Part shown: positions 32,106 to 42,155 of the stretch, in pieces
Layout: every line of letters starts with the position of its first letter
Position numbering within the stretch: the first letter of the stretch is position 1
Assembly (NCBI RefSeq): GCF_029338395.1
Contig: NZ_CP119809.1
Location: 558,001 to 622,000 of the forward strand
Length of the DNA stretch: 64,000 nt
Direction of reading: 5' to 3'
From: Halorussus caseinilyticus
GTDB taxonomy: Archaea > Halobacteriota > Halobacteria > Halobacteriales > Haladaptataceae
Notes under the pieces: generated by a model
Told to the model about the DNA's origin: nothing
The model's database searches: none
Seen by the model: the letters and a program-made list of their open reading frames with translations, nothing else
Position numbers and translations under genes: made by a program

Positions 32106-35100
32106 ACTTCGCGGAAGACCGCCGGGCGCGGGTCCCCTTCGCCCTCGTCGGCGTCCTCCTGTTGGTCGGGAGCGCGGGCCTCAGCGCAACCCTCGCTGGC
32201 GGTCCGGCCCCCACGACCGACGAGTCGGTCGGGGTCGCCGTGGACCGGGCCACCGCCGCCACGGACACCGCACTCCGCGGTGCAGTCGCTCGCGCCGGAC
32301 GACGGGCCGCCGCCGCGCCAGTCACCGACCCCGCGAACACCACCGCGGGACGCGTCCTGAACGACTCGACTCCCTTCCGGGACTCGCTCCGCGTCCGAAT
32401 CTATCTCGCGGCCCGGAGCGCCCTCGGCGAGGTGAGCGTCCGGTCCGGGAGTAACCCCGGACCGGACGCGGGCAGTCCGAAAGCGCCCGGTCCGGCGGCG
32501 TCCGGGCCTCGGTCTCGCTCCCGCCGGTTCGGAACGCCTCGGACCTCCGGGCGGCCAAGCGCCGGGTCGAAGTCGAACCCGCGGGCGAGGGCGACGGAAC
32601 CGAAGCGAGCGCGGGTCTCCGGGTCCGAATCGAGAACGTCACGCTCACCGCGACCCGAGGGGGCCGCGTCGTCGAGCGCGAGCGATTCTCGCCCGAACTG
32701 GTCGTGGCGACCCCCGCGCTTGCGCTCCACGAGCGAGTCTCCGGGTTCGAGTCGCGCCTGAACCGCGACCCTCTCGCGCCGGGTCTGGGCCGCCGACTCA
32801 CTGCCCGCCTCTACGCCGTGGCGTGGGCGCGGGGAGTCGCCCAGTACGGCGGCGCACCGGTCCAGAACGTGGTGGCGAACCGCCACGTCGAACTCGCTAC
32901 CAACGGCGCACTCCTGCGCGAACAGCGGGCCGCCTTCGGCCGGAGCGACCTCCGCGGTCGGCGCGCGCTCAGGTGGGCGACCGCCAGAGTCGGCGCGACG
33001 GACCTGCTCACGGCGGCGAACGCCCGCCACGGGACGGCCCGGACCGACCAACTGCTGGCCGCCGCGAAGCAGTACCAGCGCGAGCATCCGATGCCCGGCG
33101 GCGTGGCGAGCGACCGCGACCCTCGCCGCCTCCTCCGGGTCGGCGTCGAGCGGACCGCGGACCGCGCCTTCGCCGATGTCGTCGCTGGCGAGAACGGGAC
33201 CGGTCTCGCCGAACTCCTGCGCTCGGCCTACACCGCCAACGCGCGCCTCGTGGCCGCGGTCCGGAGAGTCGGCCGGGAGAGCGACCCCCGTCCCGCGCCG
33301 GAGTCGCCCGGCCCGAACTGGACCCTTCAGTCGAGCGAGGTCCGGACGACGACTGCGGTCGAATCCGGGACCGGACCGTCGCCGGGGACGCCGGAGAAAT
33401 GGCACCTGCTCGGTGCCGAGTCGCGCCGAGTCGTCCAGACCCACGCGCTGGTCGCCGAATGGACTCGGAGGGGAGAGGTCGGCGACGGCGAGACTCGGAG
33501 CAACGAGACTCGCCGGACCGTCCGGCGGTGGACCGAGACGTTCGCGGTGGGCGTCGGGGTCGCGGGCGACCACGACTCGACGCCGGGTCTCGCCCCTCCT
33601 CGACCGGTCTCGCGAATCCACGAGCGCGGCGGGGCGCTCGGTGGGCCGAACCTGCGGGACCTGCCCGAGCGAGCGACCGAGCAGTTGGTCGAGTCGCGCG
33701 GCGGGTTCGACGCGCTGGCCCGGCGAGCGGTCACCGGGACGCTGGACGCCCGGCCCGAGCGAGTCGCGGGTCGGCGGCCCGCGGACCTCCGGTCGTGGGT
33801 CTACCGGGACCTCGCGGGTCTCCGGGAACGCGTCCGGAACGTCTCGATGACGGTCACTCGTCGCCGGGCGGTCGGCGGTGAACCGCCGACCGCCGAACTC
33901 GCGCGGACGCTTCGGCGTCGGCACGCGGAACTGGTCGGCGCGCCTTCTCGGTACGATGGGGTCGCCGACCGCGCTCGGGTCGCGGCGCGGGCGGCGTACC
34001 TCGACCGCGTGGCGACTCGGTTGGCGGCGCGGGCCGACCGCGCGAACGCGACCCGAACCGGCCTCCGCCGGGCGCTGGCCGACGCTGGCGGGTCGCTCGA
34101 CCGAACGCGCCGGATTCTGCGCGCTCGGACGACGCCCGAGACCCCGCCGCCGCGACCGATGCCCGCCGACGGACCCGGCCGCGCGGTCAACCTGAGCGTG
34201 GCGGGCGCGCCGCCCTACCTCACGCTGGCGGCGCTGGACCACGAGCAGGTGGCCGCGATACCCGAGGGAAACGAGAGCTACCCCCTCGCGGCCCGGAACC
34301 GGAACGTCTTCGCGCTTCCGTACGGTGACGCCGCGGAGACGGTCGCGTCGGCCGTGGTCGGGGGCGGACCATCGGAGCGGACCGACCTCCGGACCGCGGC
34401 GCTGGCTCTCCGGGCCGCGAATCGGACGCTGGCCGAGTCGGGGAACCGGACGCTCACCGAGTCGGGGAACCGGACGCTCGCGGGGTCCGAGCGCCGAGAC
34501 CTCGCCCGGCGTCGTGACGCCCTTCAGTCTGCGCTCGCGGGGTCCGAGCGCCGAGACCTCGCCCGGCGTCGTGACGCCCTTCAGTCTGCGCTCGCGGGGT
34601 CGATGCGCGAGGCCCGAGAGCGACTGGTCGCGGAGTTGGCGACAGCGGGGTTCGACCGGACCGAGGCAGAGCGCCGGGCGGCAGTCACGTCGGGACTCGC
34701 GCGGTGGAACACGACCGCCGGGCGCGCGCTGGCGGTGGCGAACGGGTCGGCGGCGAAAGTTGTCGCCGCGGCGGTGGTCCGCGGTCGGCCCGCGCTCGGG
34801 CGACCGGTCTCGCGCGACTGGGTGCGACTCCGGACCGAGTTGGCCGTCGAGTCGGTGCGCCAGCGCGTTGCCGGTCCGCCGCGGCCGGTGGTGAATCGGA
34901 CGGCGACTGCGACCCGAAGCGTGGCGGAGACCGCGCTCAAGCAGGCGGTCACGTCGGGTCTCGGCAACGCGACGGAGGCGGCGAACCGGCGGTGGTTCGG
35001 CGAGGCACTCGGCGCGATTCCGGCGGGTCTGCCGGTCGCGCCGGTTCCGGGGTACTGGTACGCGACGGTCAACGTCTGGACGGTCGAGGTCCGCGGGCAG

Positions 35101-35346
35101 TACGCCCGGTTCGCGGTCGGCGCACCTCGGGGACCGCCCGACGAGTCGATTTCCTACGTCCGGGAGGAGGCGACGGTGCGACTGGACTGGGACGGCGACG
35201 GCGACCGGGAGCGGATTGGACGCACGACCCCGGTCTCGTTCGAGACGGAGACGGCCATCGCGGTGGTCGTCCCGCCCGGTCCGCCGGGCGTCGGCGACCG
35301 GGACGGGAACCGCGACGAGTCCTCGCCGGGATGGTCGGCGGGGTGA
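32102..35346 (+). pseudogene. DUF7286-like large surface protein, frameshifted
   Basis: Read as one gene from the GTG at 32102, this is a protein of about 1080 residues with an N-terminal membrane helix (VPFALVGVLLLVGSAGLSAT) and a long outside region rich in Arg, Ala and Thr, ending in a beta-rich domain and a disordered tail. The frame breaks near 32452-32462. Upstream frame codons run to GEVSVRSGSNP; downstream frame codons resume at TGRGQSESARSGGVRASVSL, and both sides read as real protein. A single-base loss, most likely in the CCCC run near 32455, explains it. It could be a true mutation, an assembly error or, less likely, programmed slippage. I recall DUF7286. It closes the four-gene operon. 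Confidence 0.6.
34477..34590 (+). repeat. perfect 57-base tandem duplication in the DUF7286-like gene
   Basis: 34477-34533 and 34534-34590 are identical and encode LAGSERRDLARRRDALQSA twice in frame. Just upstream a shorter in-frame repeat of GNRTL-ESGNRTL type occurs. Identity at every base points to a recent slippage event. Confidence 0.85.
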
Positions 35347-35447
35347 GGGTGTTCGGCAGGGTGAGGGTGTTCGGTCGGGGTCGGCGTTTCGGGCGCGCTG
35401 ACGGTGACTCACTCGCCACGGCGTGCGCTACTGGCAACTCTCCAATC

Positions 35448-35615
35448 CGGCGCGCGCTGGCGCGGCTTCGTGCCGCGCCATCGGCGCGCGAGGGACGAGG
35501 ACCGCAGGGAGGAAGCGACCGGGAGGAGCGACGACCGAGGACCGCAGTCGGTTGGGGAGGCATGTGGCCCGCGGTTGCAGTGCGGTATGATTGGCTCGAG
35601 CCTGAAGCTAGCTCC
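35448..35615 (-). repeat. dispersed intergenic repeat, copy R5 (full, reverse)
   Basis: In the gap 35347-35768. On the minus strand it reads GGAGCTAGCTTCAGGCTCGA, then ACCGCAACCGC, CCTCCCCAACCGACTGCGG, GCTCCTCCCGGTCGC, and the hairpin end CGCGCCGATGGCGCGGCACG with GAAGCCGCGCC. This is the full module order in reverse orientation. No gene is supported in the gap. Confidence 0.8.
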
Positions 35616-35768
35616 GACTCAATCCCGACGACTGCGAGACGGACAGACTCCGAGAACTCCCAGACGGACCGACTCCAAGACGCTTCGAGATAGACCCTGA
35701 GACGCCCCCACCGAACACCCCCACATCGAAGTGAAACCCCTTTCAATCGCGCGGCCCACGGTGCGAGT

Positions 35769-36206
35769 ATGCTCTACGACGACATCGAGGACCCCGATTC
35801 GACCTCCCCGGCAGAGCTTCGGGCCGACTACGTGGCCGAACTCGCCGGAATTGTCGAGACTCGTGGGGTCGATGCGGTCGCCGACGAAACCGGCGTGGAC
35901 CGCGAGACGATTGGGGCGCTGGCCGACGCGAACGGCGACGTGGCCGACGAGATTACGCTGGAGGAGGCGGCCGCTGTCGCGGCGCTGGCCGAGGACGCGC
36001 CCGACGCCGACGCCATCGTCGCGGAGGTCCGGGACACCCTCCTGATGGGGATGACGACGGCGGTCCTCGACGTGGACACCATCGCAGTCGAGAGCGACGC
36101 CGAGATGGACGGCAAGCAGGTCCACCAGAAGGTTGAGGGTCGCGCGCCAATGACGCTCGCCGAGTACGCGACGCTCCACCACTTCATCGCCAGTCGCCAG
36201 CGGTAA
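35769..36206 (+). CDS. DUF5791 family protein
   Basis: A 145-residue acidic helical protein, MLYDDIEDPDSTSPAELRAD, with EETGVDRETIGALADAN-like helices and an end domain MDGKQVHQKVEGRAPMTLAE then YATLHHFIASRQR. I recall this as haloarchaeal DUF5791, function unknown. It stands between two repeat copies (R5 and R6) and has TTTCAATCG about 25 bases before the ATG as a possible TATA region. Confidence 0.75.
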   Translation: MLYDDIEDPDSTSPAELRADYVAELAGIVETRGVDAVADETGVDRETIGALADANGDVADEITLEEAAAVAALAEDAPDADAIVAEVRDTLLMGMTTAVLDVDTIAVESDAEMDGKQVHQKVEGRAPMTLAEYATLHHFIASRQR

Positions 36207-36300
36207 GACTCGCCGTCGGTCGTGGTGTTCCGTTCGACTCCTGTTTGCGGTTCCGTGACGGCGGACCGCGACGAGAAGCGAGCGACTGCCGACTCCTCTC

Positions 36301-36441
36301 AGACCGCAACCGCACCGCACGGCACCGCGACCGCGGTCCACGTCCTCCCCAACCGACTGCGCGTCTCGCTCCCTCCGGTCGCTCGATGCTCGTCCCTCGC
36401 GCGACGATGGCGCGGCATGAAGCCGCGCCAGCGCGCGCCAG
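36301..36441 (+). repeat. dispersed intergenic repeat, copy R6 (near full)
   Basis: In the gap 36207-36555. Order: CAGACCGCAACCGCACCGCA, CGGCACCGCGACCGC, CCTCCCCAACCGACTGCGCG, TCTCGCTCCCTCCGGTCGCT, CTCGCGCGACGATGGCGCGG, and hairpin GGCGCGGC / GCCGCGCC. The head with CTTGAACC is missing. It ends at an abrupt AT-rich tract (36447-36500), as several other copies do. No gene is supported. Confidence 0.8.
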
Positions 36442-36555
36442 TGTGGAAATATATACCTATCTCAAACAAATAAAAACACATCTAAAGCAAACAAATACCT
36501 GTCTCTAACATCCGTCGTCGCGGGAGTTATCCCGGCCACGGCCCAACCTCCGGGC

Positions 36556-37452
36556 ATGAACGTGGCGATACTCGGATGCGGGTACGTCGGACTCGAACTC
36601 GGTCGCCAGTTGACCGAGGCAGGCCACCGCGCGGTCGGCGTCCGGCGCTCGGACGACGGTCTCGCGGCAGTCGAAGCGGCCGGTTTCGAGGCAGTACAGG
36701 CCGACGTGACCGACGCCGACTCGCTCGACGCGGTGCCGGACGCGGACGCGCTGGTCTTCGCGGCGAGTTCCGGCGGCAGGGACGCCGCGGCCGCCCGCGA
36801 GGTGTACGTCGAGGGCCTGCGGACCGCCATCGACCACTTCGGAGCGCGCGAGGATTCGCCGGAGCGATTGGTCTACACCTCCAGCACGGGCGTCTACGGC
36901 GACCACGGCGGCGACTGGGTGGACGAGGAGACCCCGCTCGAACCCACTACCGAGAAGACCGAGGTGCTGGCCGAGGCCGAGCGCGTGGCGCTCGAACGCG
37001 CGACCGACCGCGGCATCGACGGCACCGTCGCGCGCCTCGCCGGAATCTACGGTCCCGACAGGACCCGACTGGAGCGGTACGTGACCGGTCCAGTCACCGA
37101 GGGGTATCTGAACATGATTCACCGCGACGACGCCGCTGGCGCGGTTCGGTTCCTGTTGGAGGGGGACCTCGCGCGCGGCGAAGTCGTCCTCGTCGTGGAC
37201 GACGAACCCGTCTCGAAGTGGGACTTCGCCGACTGGCTAGCCGACGAGTGCGACGAACCCCGCCCGCCCAAACAGACCACCGAGGAGCGACTCGCGGACG
37301 ACGACCTCTCCGAGCGAGTCCGTCGTCGTCTGCTGACTACCAAGCGATGCTCGAACGAGAAGCTACGGAGCCTCGGTTACGAGTTCAACTATCCGACGTA
37401 TCGAGAAGGTTATCGGAGCGAAATCGAGGCGTTCCGAAACCAATCGGAGTGA
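36556..37452 (+). CDS. NAD(P)-dependent epimerase/SDR family protein
   Basis: A 298-residue Rossmann-fold protein. The nucleotide motif is VAILGCGYVGLELGRQLTEA at the N-terminus. ERLVYTSSTGVYGDHGGDW holds the Ser of the extended-SDR site, but the Tyr-x3-Lys pair is not in its usual form. RLAGIYGPDRTRLE and INMIHRDDAAGAV-like blocks (here LNMIHRDDAAGAVRFLLEG) fit the NAD-dependent epimerase/YeeZ group. The substrate cannot be named; a role in sugar-nucleotide or stress metabolism is inferred. The start ATG is 14 bases after a GC-rich stretch; no clear SD. Confidence 0.75.
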   Translation: MNVAILGCGYVGLELGRQLTEAGHRAVGVRRSDDGLAAVEAAGFEAVQADVTDADSLDAVPDADALVFAASSGGRDAAAAREVYVEGLRTAIDHFGAREDSPERLVYTSSTGVYGDHGGDWVDEETPLEPTTEKTEVLAEAERVALERATDRGIDGTVARLAGIYGPDRTRLERYVTGPVTEGYLNMIHRDDAAGAVRFLLEGDLARGEVVLVVDDEPVSKWDFADWLADECDEPRPPKQTTEERLADDDLSERVRRRLLTTKRCSNEKLRSLGYEFNYPTYREGYRSEIEAFRNQSE

Positions 37453-37513
37453 AGCCCTCAATTTTTCACGTATCGGGAAAATTTCTTGTTCGTCCGGGTA
37501 GTCAGGGGTTGTC

Positions 37514-38698
37514 ATGCAACTGCCGGGCATACCGGACCCGCGGGTTCGAGAGGTAGTTCAGGTCGCCGAGTCCTACGGCCTGAGTTCCCCCGAACTCGCC
37601 GGGGCCGTCGTCCTCGGGGCGATTGCACTGGTGGCGTCGCTGTGGCTGGTCGTCCGGTGGATTCGGCGGCCGATGGGCGCGCGACTCAAGCGCGCGCTTG
37701 CCAAGCGCGACGAGGTGGCAATCTTGATGCATCCGAACCCCGACCCCGACGCGATGGCGTGCGCCATCGGTGTCGCCCACCTCGCCAGCGAAGTCGGAAC
37801 CGACGCCGCCCTCCAGTTCGCGGGCCAGATTCGCCATCAGGAGAACCGCGCGTTCAGGACGGTTCTCGACCTCGAACTCGACCGAATCGACCACGTGAGC
37901 CAACTCGCCGCCGAGGACGTGATTCTGGTGGACCACAACACTCCGCGCGGATTCGAGGGGGCCGAGCGACTCGAACCCTACGCGGTGGTAGACCACCACC
38001 CCGGCAACGGCACCGGCGAGCAGTTCACCGACCAGCGCACCGACTACGGGGCCTGCGCCACCATCGTCGCCGAGTATCTGGAGGACGTGGGCGGTACTCC
38101 GGTCGGCCCCGACGACGAGAGCGCCGACGGGTTCGTGATTCCGGCGGCGGTATCGACCGGCCTGCTCTACGGCATCCAGTGCGACACTAACCATCTCACC
38201 ACCGGGTGTACCGGGGCCGAGTTTCAGGCGGCGGCCTACCTCTACGAGGGCGTGGACGAGGACCTGCTAGACCGCGTGGCCAACCCGCAGGTCAGCGCCG
38301 AAGTGCTGGAAGTGAAGTCGCGGGCCATCTCCGGTCGGGACGTGCGCGGGTCGTTCGCGGTCAGCGACGTGGGCCGCATCGACAACGCCGACGCCGTGCC
38401 CCAAGCCGCCGACGAACTCGTCCAGTTGGAGGGGGTGACCGCAGTCGTCGTCTACGGCCGACGCGACGAGACGGTCCACCTCTCGGGACGCTCGCGCGAC
38501 GACCGAGTTCACATGGGCAAGGCGCTCGAAGCCGTCGCCGACGGCATCCCCGGCGCGAGCGCGGGCGGCCACGCTCGCATGGGCGGCGGACAGGTCCCGG
38601 TCGAGGGCGCGGCCTACGCCAGCGGTGCAGAGACCGCGATGTGGTCGCAGGCCGAACTCGGCGACGACATCTTCGCGGCGCTCAACGGCGACGTGTAG
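37514..38698 (+). CDS. membrane-anchored DHH/DHHA1 phosphoesterase
   Basis: A 394-residue protein. A hydrophobic N-terminal helix (LAGAVVLGAIALVASLWLVV) precedes the DHH domain: LMHPNPDPDAMACAIG, LVDHNTPRG and VVDHHPGNG hold the metal Asp/His set, and GGHARMGGGQVPVEG is the DHHA1 glycine/His loop. The family includes RecJ-like nucleases, nanoRNases and c-di-AMP phosphodiesterases. Archaeal membrane forms may act on cyclic or short oligonucleotides; the substrate is not provable here. It is the catalytic counterpart of the degenerate copy at 27647. Confidence 0.85.
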   Translation: MQLPGIPDPRVREVVQVAESYGLSSPELAGAVVLGAIALVASLWLVVRWIRRPMGARLKRALAKRDEVAILMHPNPDPDAMACAIGVAHLASEVGTDAALQFAGQIRHQENRAFRTVLDLELDRIDHVSQLAAEDVILVDHNTPRGFEGAERLEPYAVVDHHPGNGTGEQFTDQRTDYGACATIVAEYLEDVGGTPVGPDDESADGFVIPAAVSTGLLYGIQCDTNHLTTGCTGAEFQAAAYLYEGVDEDLLDRVANPQVSAEVLEVKSRAISGRDVRGSFAVSDVGRIDNADAVPQAADELVQLEGVTAVVVYGRRDETVHLSGRSRDDRVHMGKALEAVADGIPGASAGGHARMGGGQVPVEGAAYASGAETAMWSQAELGDDIFAALNGDV

Positions 38699-38764
38699 CG
38701 ACCGACGCCCCGAAACCCGCCAGAATCCTGCGGGCTTATCCCGATAGAACTGCTACGCTCGGGC

Positions 38765-39853
38765 ATGGCCACCGATGATGGAACCTACGAGTACAAACTC
38801 CAGCACGGCGACGACTTCGGCCGGACCTACTTCCGACTGTTCGACGGACTCGCCGTCTCGTCGCTCGGGGTCGGAACCTACCTCGGGGACCCGACCGACG
38901 AGGTGGACGCCCGGTACCGAGACGCCATCGCCACGGCGCTCGAAAGCGGCGTCAACGTCGTTGACACCGCCATCAACTACCGGTGCCAGCGAAGCGAGCG
39001 CGCGGTCGGTCGGGCAATCGAGGACGCCGACGTGTCCCGAGACGCGGTGTTCGTCTCCACGAAAGGCGGGTTTCTCCCCTTCGACGGCGAACGCCCGGAG
39101 AACCCCGGCGAGTACGTCAAGCGCGAGTTCGTGGACGCGGGACTCGTCGAGCGCGAGGACTTGGCGCGGGGGAGCCACTGCATCGCGCCCGACTTCATCG
39201 ACGCCCAGTTGGACCGGTCGCTCGACAATCTGGGAGTAGACGAAATCGACCTCTACTACGTCCACAACCCCGAGGCGCAACTCCACGCCCGGCCGCGCGA
39301 GGACGTGTACGAACAACTGGAAGCGACGTTCACCCGCCTCGAAGAGCGCGCCGCCGCGGGCGACATCTCGAAGTACGGCGTGGCGACGTGGAACGCCTTC
39401 CGGGTTCCCGAGAGCGACGACCAGTACCTCTCGCTATCCGAAATCGTCTCGCGCGCACGGAAGGCCGCCAAGGCCGCCGAGAACACCGCGACCCACCTCC
39501 GGGCGATTCAGTTGCCCTTCAACGTCCGCATGGCCGACGCCTTCACCGTCGAGTCACAGCAGGGACCGGAGGGTGCCCAGAGCGCGCTCTGGTTCGCTCA
39601 CGAGGCGGGCCTGAACGTCTTCACCAGCGCCAGCATCGCGCAGGGCGAGTTGGCCGCCGAGATTCCCGACGAGGTGAGCGACCGACTGGAGGGCGACACC
39701 ACGGTCCAGCGCGCCATCAACTTCGCCCGGAGCGCCCCCGGCGTGACGAGTTCGCTGGTCGGGATGAGCAGTCCGGAACACGTAGAGGAGAACGTCGAGG
39801 CGGGCCGGTTCGACCCGATGGGTGCCGACGCGTTCGACCAAGTGTTCGAGTAG
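38765..39853 (+). CDS. aldo/keto reductase
   Basis: A 362-residue TIM-barrel protein. The catalytic tetrad is seen: Asp and Tyr in NVVDTAINYRCQRSERAVG, Lys in FVSTKGGFLPFDG, and His in LYYVHNPEAQLHARP. Substrate-side sequence RPREDVYEQLEATFTRLEE follows. It should reduce an aldehyde or ketone with NAD(P)H. A C-terminal part, FNVRMADAFTVESQQGPEG, fits the AKR11/12-type. The substrate is unknown. The ATG at 38765 lies 66 bases after the DHH stop, so they may be co-transcribed. Confidence 0.83.
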   Translation: MATDDGTYEYKLQHGDDFGRTYFRLFDGLAVSSLGVGTYLGDPTDEVDARYRDAIATALESGVNVVDTAINYRCQRSERAVGRAIEDADVSRDAVFVSTKGGFLPFDGERPENPGEYVKREFVDAGLVEREDLARGSHCIAPDFIDAQLDRSLDNLGVDEIDLYYVHNPEAQLHARPREDVYEQLEATFTRLEERAAAGDISKYGVATWNAFRVPESDDQYLSLSEIVSRARKAAKAAENTATHLRAIQLPFNVRMADAFTVESQQGPEGAQSALWFAHEAGLNVFTSASIAQGELAAEIPDEVSDRLEGDTTVQRAINFARSAPGVTSSLVGMSSPEHVEENVEAGRFDPMGADAFDQVFE

Positions 39854-39981
39854 ACGGGAATCCGTGTTCACCTGTCGCCCGTCGAGAGCGTCGTCGGGTT
39901 CGCTCTCGTCGCCCTGCTGTCGCGTTGGGTCGCCGAGTCCGAGACGCCGACCAGCGCGCGTCCGGCGACGACGACCGGCCG

Positions 39982-40173
39982 TCACCCGGTGAAAGTGGTC
40001 GGTTTCGACGCCCGCGAGCGCCACGCCCGCCCGCAGTCGGGACACGACCGCTCGACACCCTTTTCGTCGTCCGCCTGCGCCACGAGCGACTGCCGACAGA
40101 TGCGACACGAGAACCTGCCGCGGGAGTCTTTCTCGACCTCCATGTCCCAGAGACCCCGCCGGATTGATTTCAT
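39982..40173 (-). CDS. HVO_0758-like zinc finger protein
   Basis: A 63-residue protein from the ATG at 40173. After MKSIRRGLWDMEVEKDSRGR it has FSCRICRQ and ERSCPDCGRAW, two CXXC pairs spaced as in a zinc ribbon. I recall it as the HVO_0758 zinc-finger family. It is antisense to nothing large, and converges on the AKR gene. Function unknown, nucleic-acid binding likely. The alternative GTG at 40179 would add two residues. Confidence 0.7.
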   Translation of the reverse strand: MKSIRRGLWDMEVEKDSRGRFSCRICRQSLVAQADDEKGVERSCPDCGRAWRSRASKPTTFTG

Positions 40174-40447
40174 ACCCACACCCGTACGACGGAGGCGAAC
40201 GAAAAGTTTGGGGCCGCGGACGCTCGGCCGACCAACCGACAGGACGCGCCGCGTCTGCCCCTCGGACGAGAGACTTCTCTACAATCGTTAAAGAAAGGGG
40301 AGGGTTGTCGAAAGAAACCTAGAGATTGCCGATTCGACCGGCAGAGCCGCCGACGCGGAAGCGACTGCACGGGCAGTGCCACTCCGCTGAAAGGTTCGCT
40401 TCGCCGGATTCGGAAGGTTTGACTGTCCCCTCGGAGTAGCCTCGAAC

Positions 40448-41644
40448 GTGTCTCGTGGTCGGGTCTTCGCTTCGATGTGTTCGGTCGTATTTCTGGTCAA
40501 CCTCGCTCGCGTGGTGTTCGCGCCACTGCTCGAACCGCTGTCTGCCGCGTTCGGACTCACCGAGTCCACCGCCGGGTTGATAGCCACGTTGGCGTGGTTG
40601 GGGAGCGCCACGCCTCGCATCCCGACCGGATACCTGTTGACGCGGGTGGACCGCCACAAGGTCGTCCTCGCCACCGGCGCGGTGCTGACCGGCGCGGCGG
40701 CGTTCATGACCGTCGCCGACTCGGTGGTGATGCTCGGTGCCGGGGCGTTCCTCATGGGGGTCGCCAGCGGCGCGTACTTCATCGCCGCCAACCCCCTCGT
40801 CACGGAACTCTTTCCCGAGCGAGTCGGTCGCGCAATCGGGATTCACGGCACCGCGAGTCAGTTGGCCGCCGTCGCCGCGCCGGTGTTCGTCGGCGCGGTA
40901 CTGGTGGCCGCGACGTGGCGCGAGGTGTTCACCGTCATCGCAGTCGTGGCCGCCGGAGCGACCGCAGTCTTCTACTGGACCGCCCGCCGGACCGAGATGC
41001 CCGACGCCGGGACCGAGGACCGGGACTTGCTCACCGCGGCGCGCAGGCAGTGGCCCATCATCCTCGCCGGTATCGCCATCCTCGGGGCGACCGGGTTCGT
41101 CTGGAACGGCCTGTTCAACTTTTACGTGAAGTACGTCACCGCGACGAAGGGCGTGAACGCCGGAACCGCGCGTAACCTCCTGACGGTGGTCTTCGCGGCC
41201 GGGGTGCCCGCGTTCTGGGTCACGGGGCGACTCGCCGACCGCCTGCCCCACGTTCCGCTGATGCTCGCCATCCTCGGCGGGTTCGTCGCCACCCTGTTCG
41301 CGCTGACCGCGGCGCAGGGTCTCGCCGTCCTCGCGGCGGTGACGGCGGTGATGGGCTACGTCATCCACAGTCTGTTCCCGGCGCTCGACACCTACCTGCT
41401 CGACTCGCTCCCCGACGAGAACCGCGCGAGCGCCTACTCGCTGTACAGCGGTGCGATGATGATAGTGCAGGCGATGGGGAGCGTGGTCATCGGCGCGCTC
41501 CTCGACGCCGGATTCGGTTACGACGCGGTGTTTCGGGCGTTCGGCGGCGGACTCGTGGCGATTCTGGCGGTGCTGGTGGTCCTCTGGTCGGCCGATAGAC
41601 TCCCGACGGGCGGGCAGGACCCGACCGTAGTTCGGGGCGACTGA
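40448..41644 (+). CDS. MFS transporter
   Basis: A 398-residue membrane protein with about 12 helices from the GTG at 40448. Loop 2-3 is TPRIPTGYLLTRVDRHKVVL and the mirror in the second half is VTGRLADRLPHVPLM. It resembles haloarchaeal MFS proteins of the nitrate/metabolite or YfkF-like type; the substrate is unknown. The stop at 41644 is 3 bases from the stop of the convergent gene. The region 40180-40447 upstream holds low-GC sequence and no gene. Confidence 0.83.
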   Translation: MSRGRVFASMCSVVFLVNLARVVFAPLLEPLSAAFGLTESTAGLIATLAWLGSATPRIPTGYLLTRVDRHKVVLATGAVLTGAAAFMTVADSVVMLGAGAFLMGVASGAYFIAANPLVTELFPERVGRAIGIHGTASQLAAVAAPVFVGAVLVAATWREVFTVIAVVAAGATAVFYWTARRTEMPDAGTEDRDLLTAARRQWPIILAGIAILGATGFVWNGLFNFYVKYVTATKGVNAGTARNLLTVVFAAGVPAFWVTGRLADRLPHVPLMLAILGGFVATLFALTAAQGLAVLAAVTAVMGYVIHSLFPALDTYLLDSLPDENRASAYSLYSGAMMIVQAMGSVVIGALLDAGFGYDAVFRAFGGGLVAILAVLVVLWSADRLPTGGQDPTVVRGD

Positions 41645-41647
41645 GAA

Positions 41648-42019
41648 CTACAGTTCTTGACGACACACCTCGATGGCCGTCGGAAGGAGTTCCTCGTCGG
41701 GGTCCAGACCGACGAACAGCGCGGTGTCGTCGGTCCACCCGACGAGGTTCATCCCCTGCTCGTAGATGCGCACAGTGTACTCCAACCCGGCCAGCGGCGG
41801 GAAGAGGTCCTCGTTCCGGGCCTCCGCGATGTGTTCGAAGACGATTTCTTGGAGGATGTTCTCGCGCATCTCCTCGGTGTAGAGTTCGTCGATGTCCGGG
41901 CGCATGTAGATGATTTCGTACTCCGGTACGGAGACGTTCCCGACGGCGACGGTCCGCAGTCCGTCACCGAGTGCCCCGGAGAGTGCGTCGGTAAGTGCCT
42001 GCGCAGATGCAGAATCCAT
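41648..42019 (-). CDS. DUF7522-like small haloarchaeal protein
   Basis: A 123-residue protein from the ATG at 42019. A helical start (SASAQALTDALSGALGDGLR) precedes alternating strands (VSVPEYEIIYMRPDIDELYT, AGLEYTVRIYEQGMNLVGWT). I recall DUF7522 for such proteins, which occur in several copies per haloarchaeal genome; function unknown. The ATG is preceded by an AT-rich tract with ATTTACTCTAAAGATAAAG at about 42049-42067. It is divergent from the GpgS-like gene. Confidence 0.6.
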   Translation of the reverse strand: MDSASAQALTDALSGALGDGLRTVAVGNVSVPEYEIIYMRPDIDELYTEEMRENILQEIVFEHIAEARNEDLFPPLAGLEYTVRIYEQGMNLVGWTDDTALFVGLDPDEELLPTAIEVCRQEL

Positions 42020-42155
42020 AGAGTATTCATACGGATAGAGACACATCATATTTACTCTAAAGATAAAGTGTGCAACAAACGTCAGGGTCGAACCGACGAC
42101 GCGCCGCGGGCCGAACGTCCGGAGTTTTTCAACCTCGGACCCCAACCCTCACGCG

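Noticed and set aside
32452-32462. Programmed -1 frameshifting in the DUF7286-like gene.
   Set aside because: No classic slippery heptamer with a downstream structure is evident; mutation or sequence error is simpler.
32401-35412. A minus-strand open frame of about 1000 codons.
   Set aside because: It is antisense to the DUF7286-like gene, Arg/Pro-rich without domain character, and arises from GC-rich codon bias.
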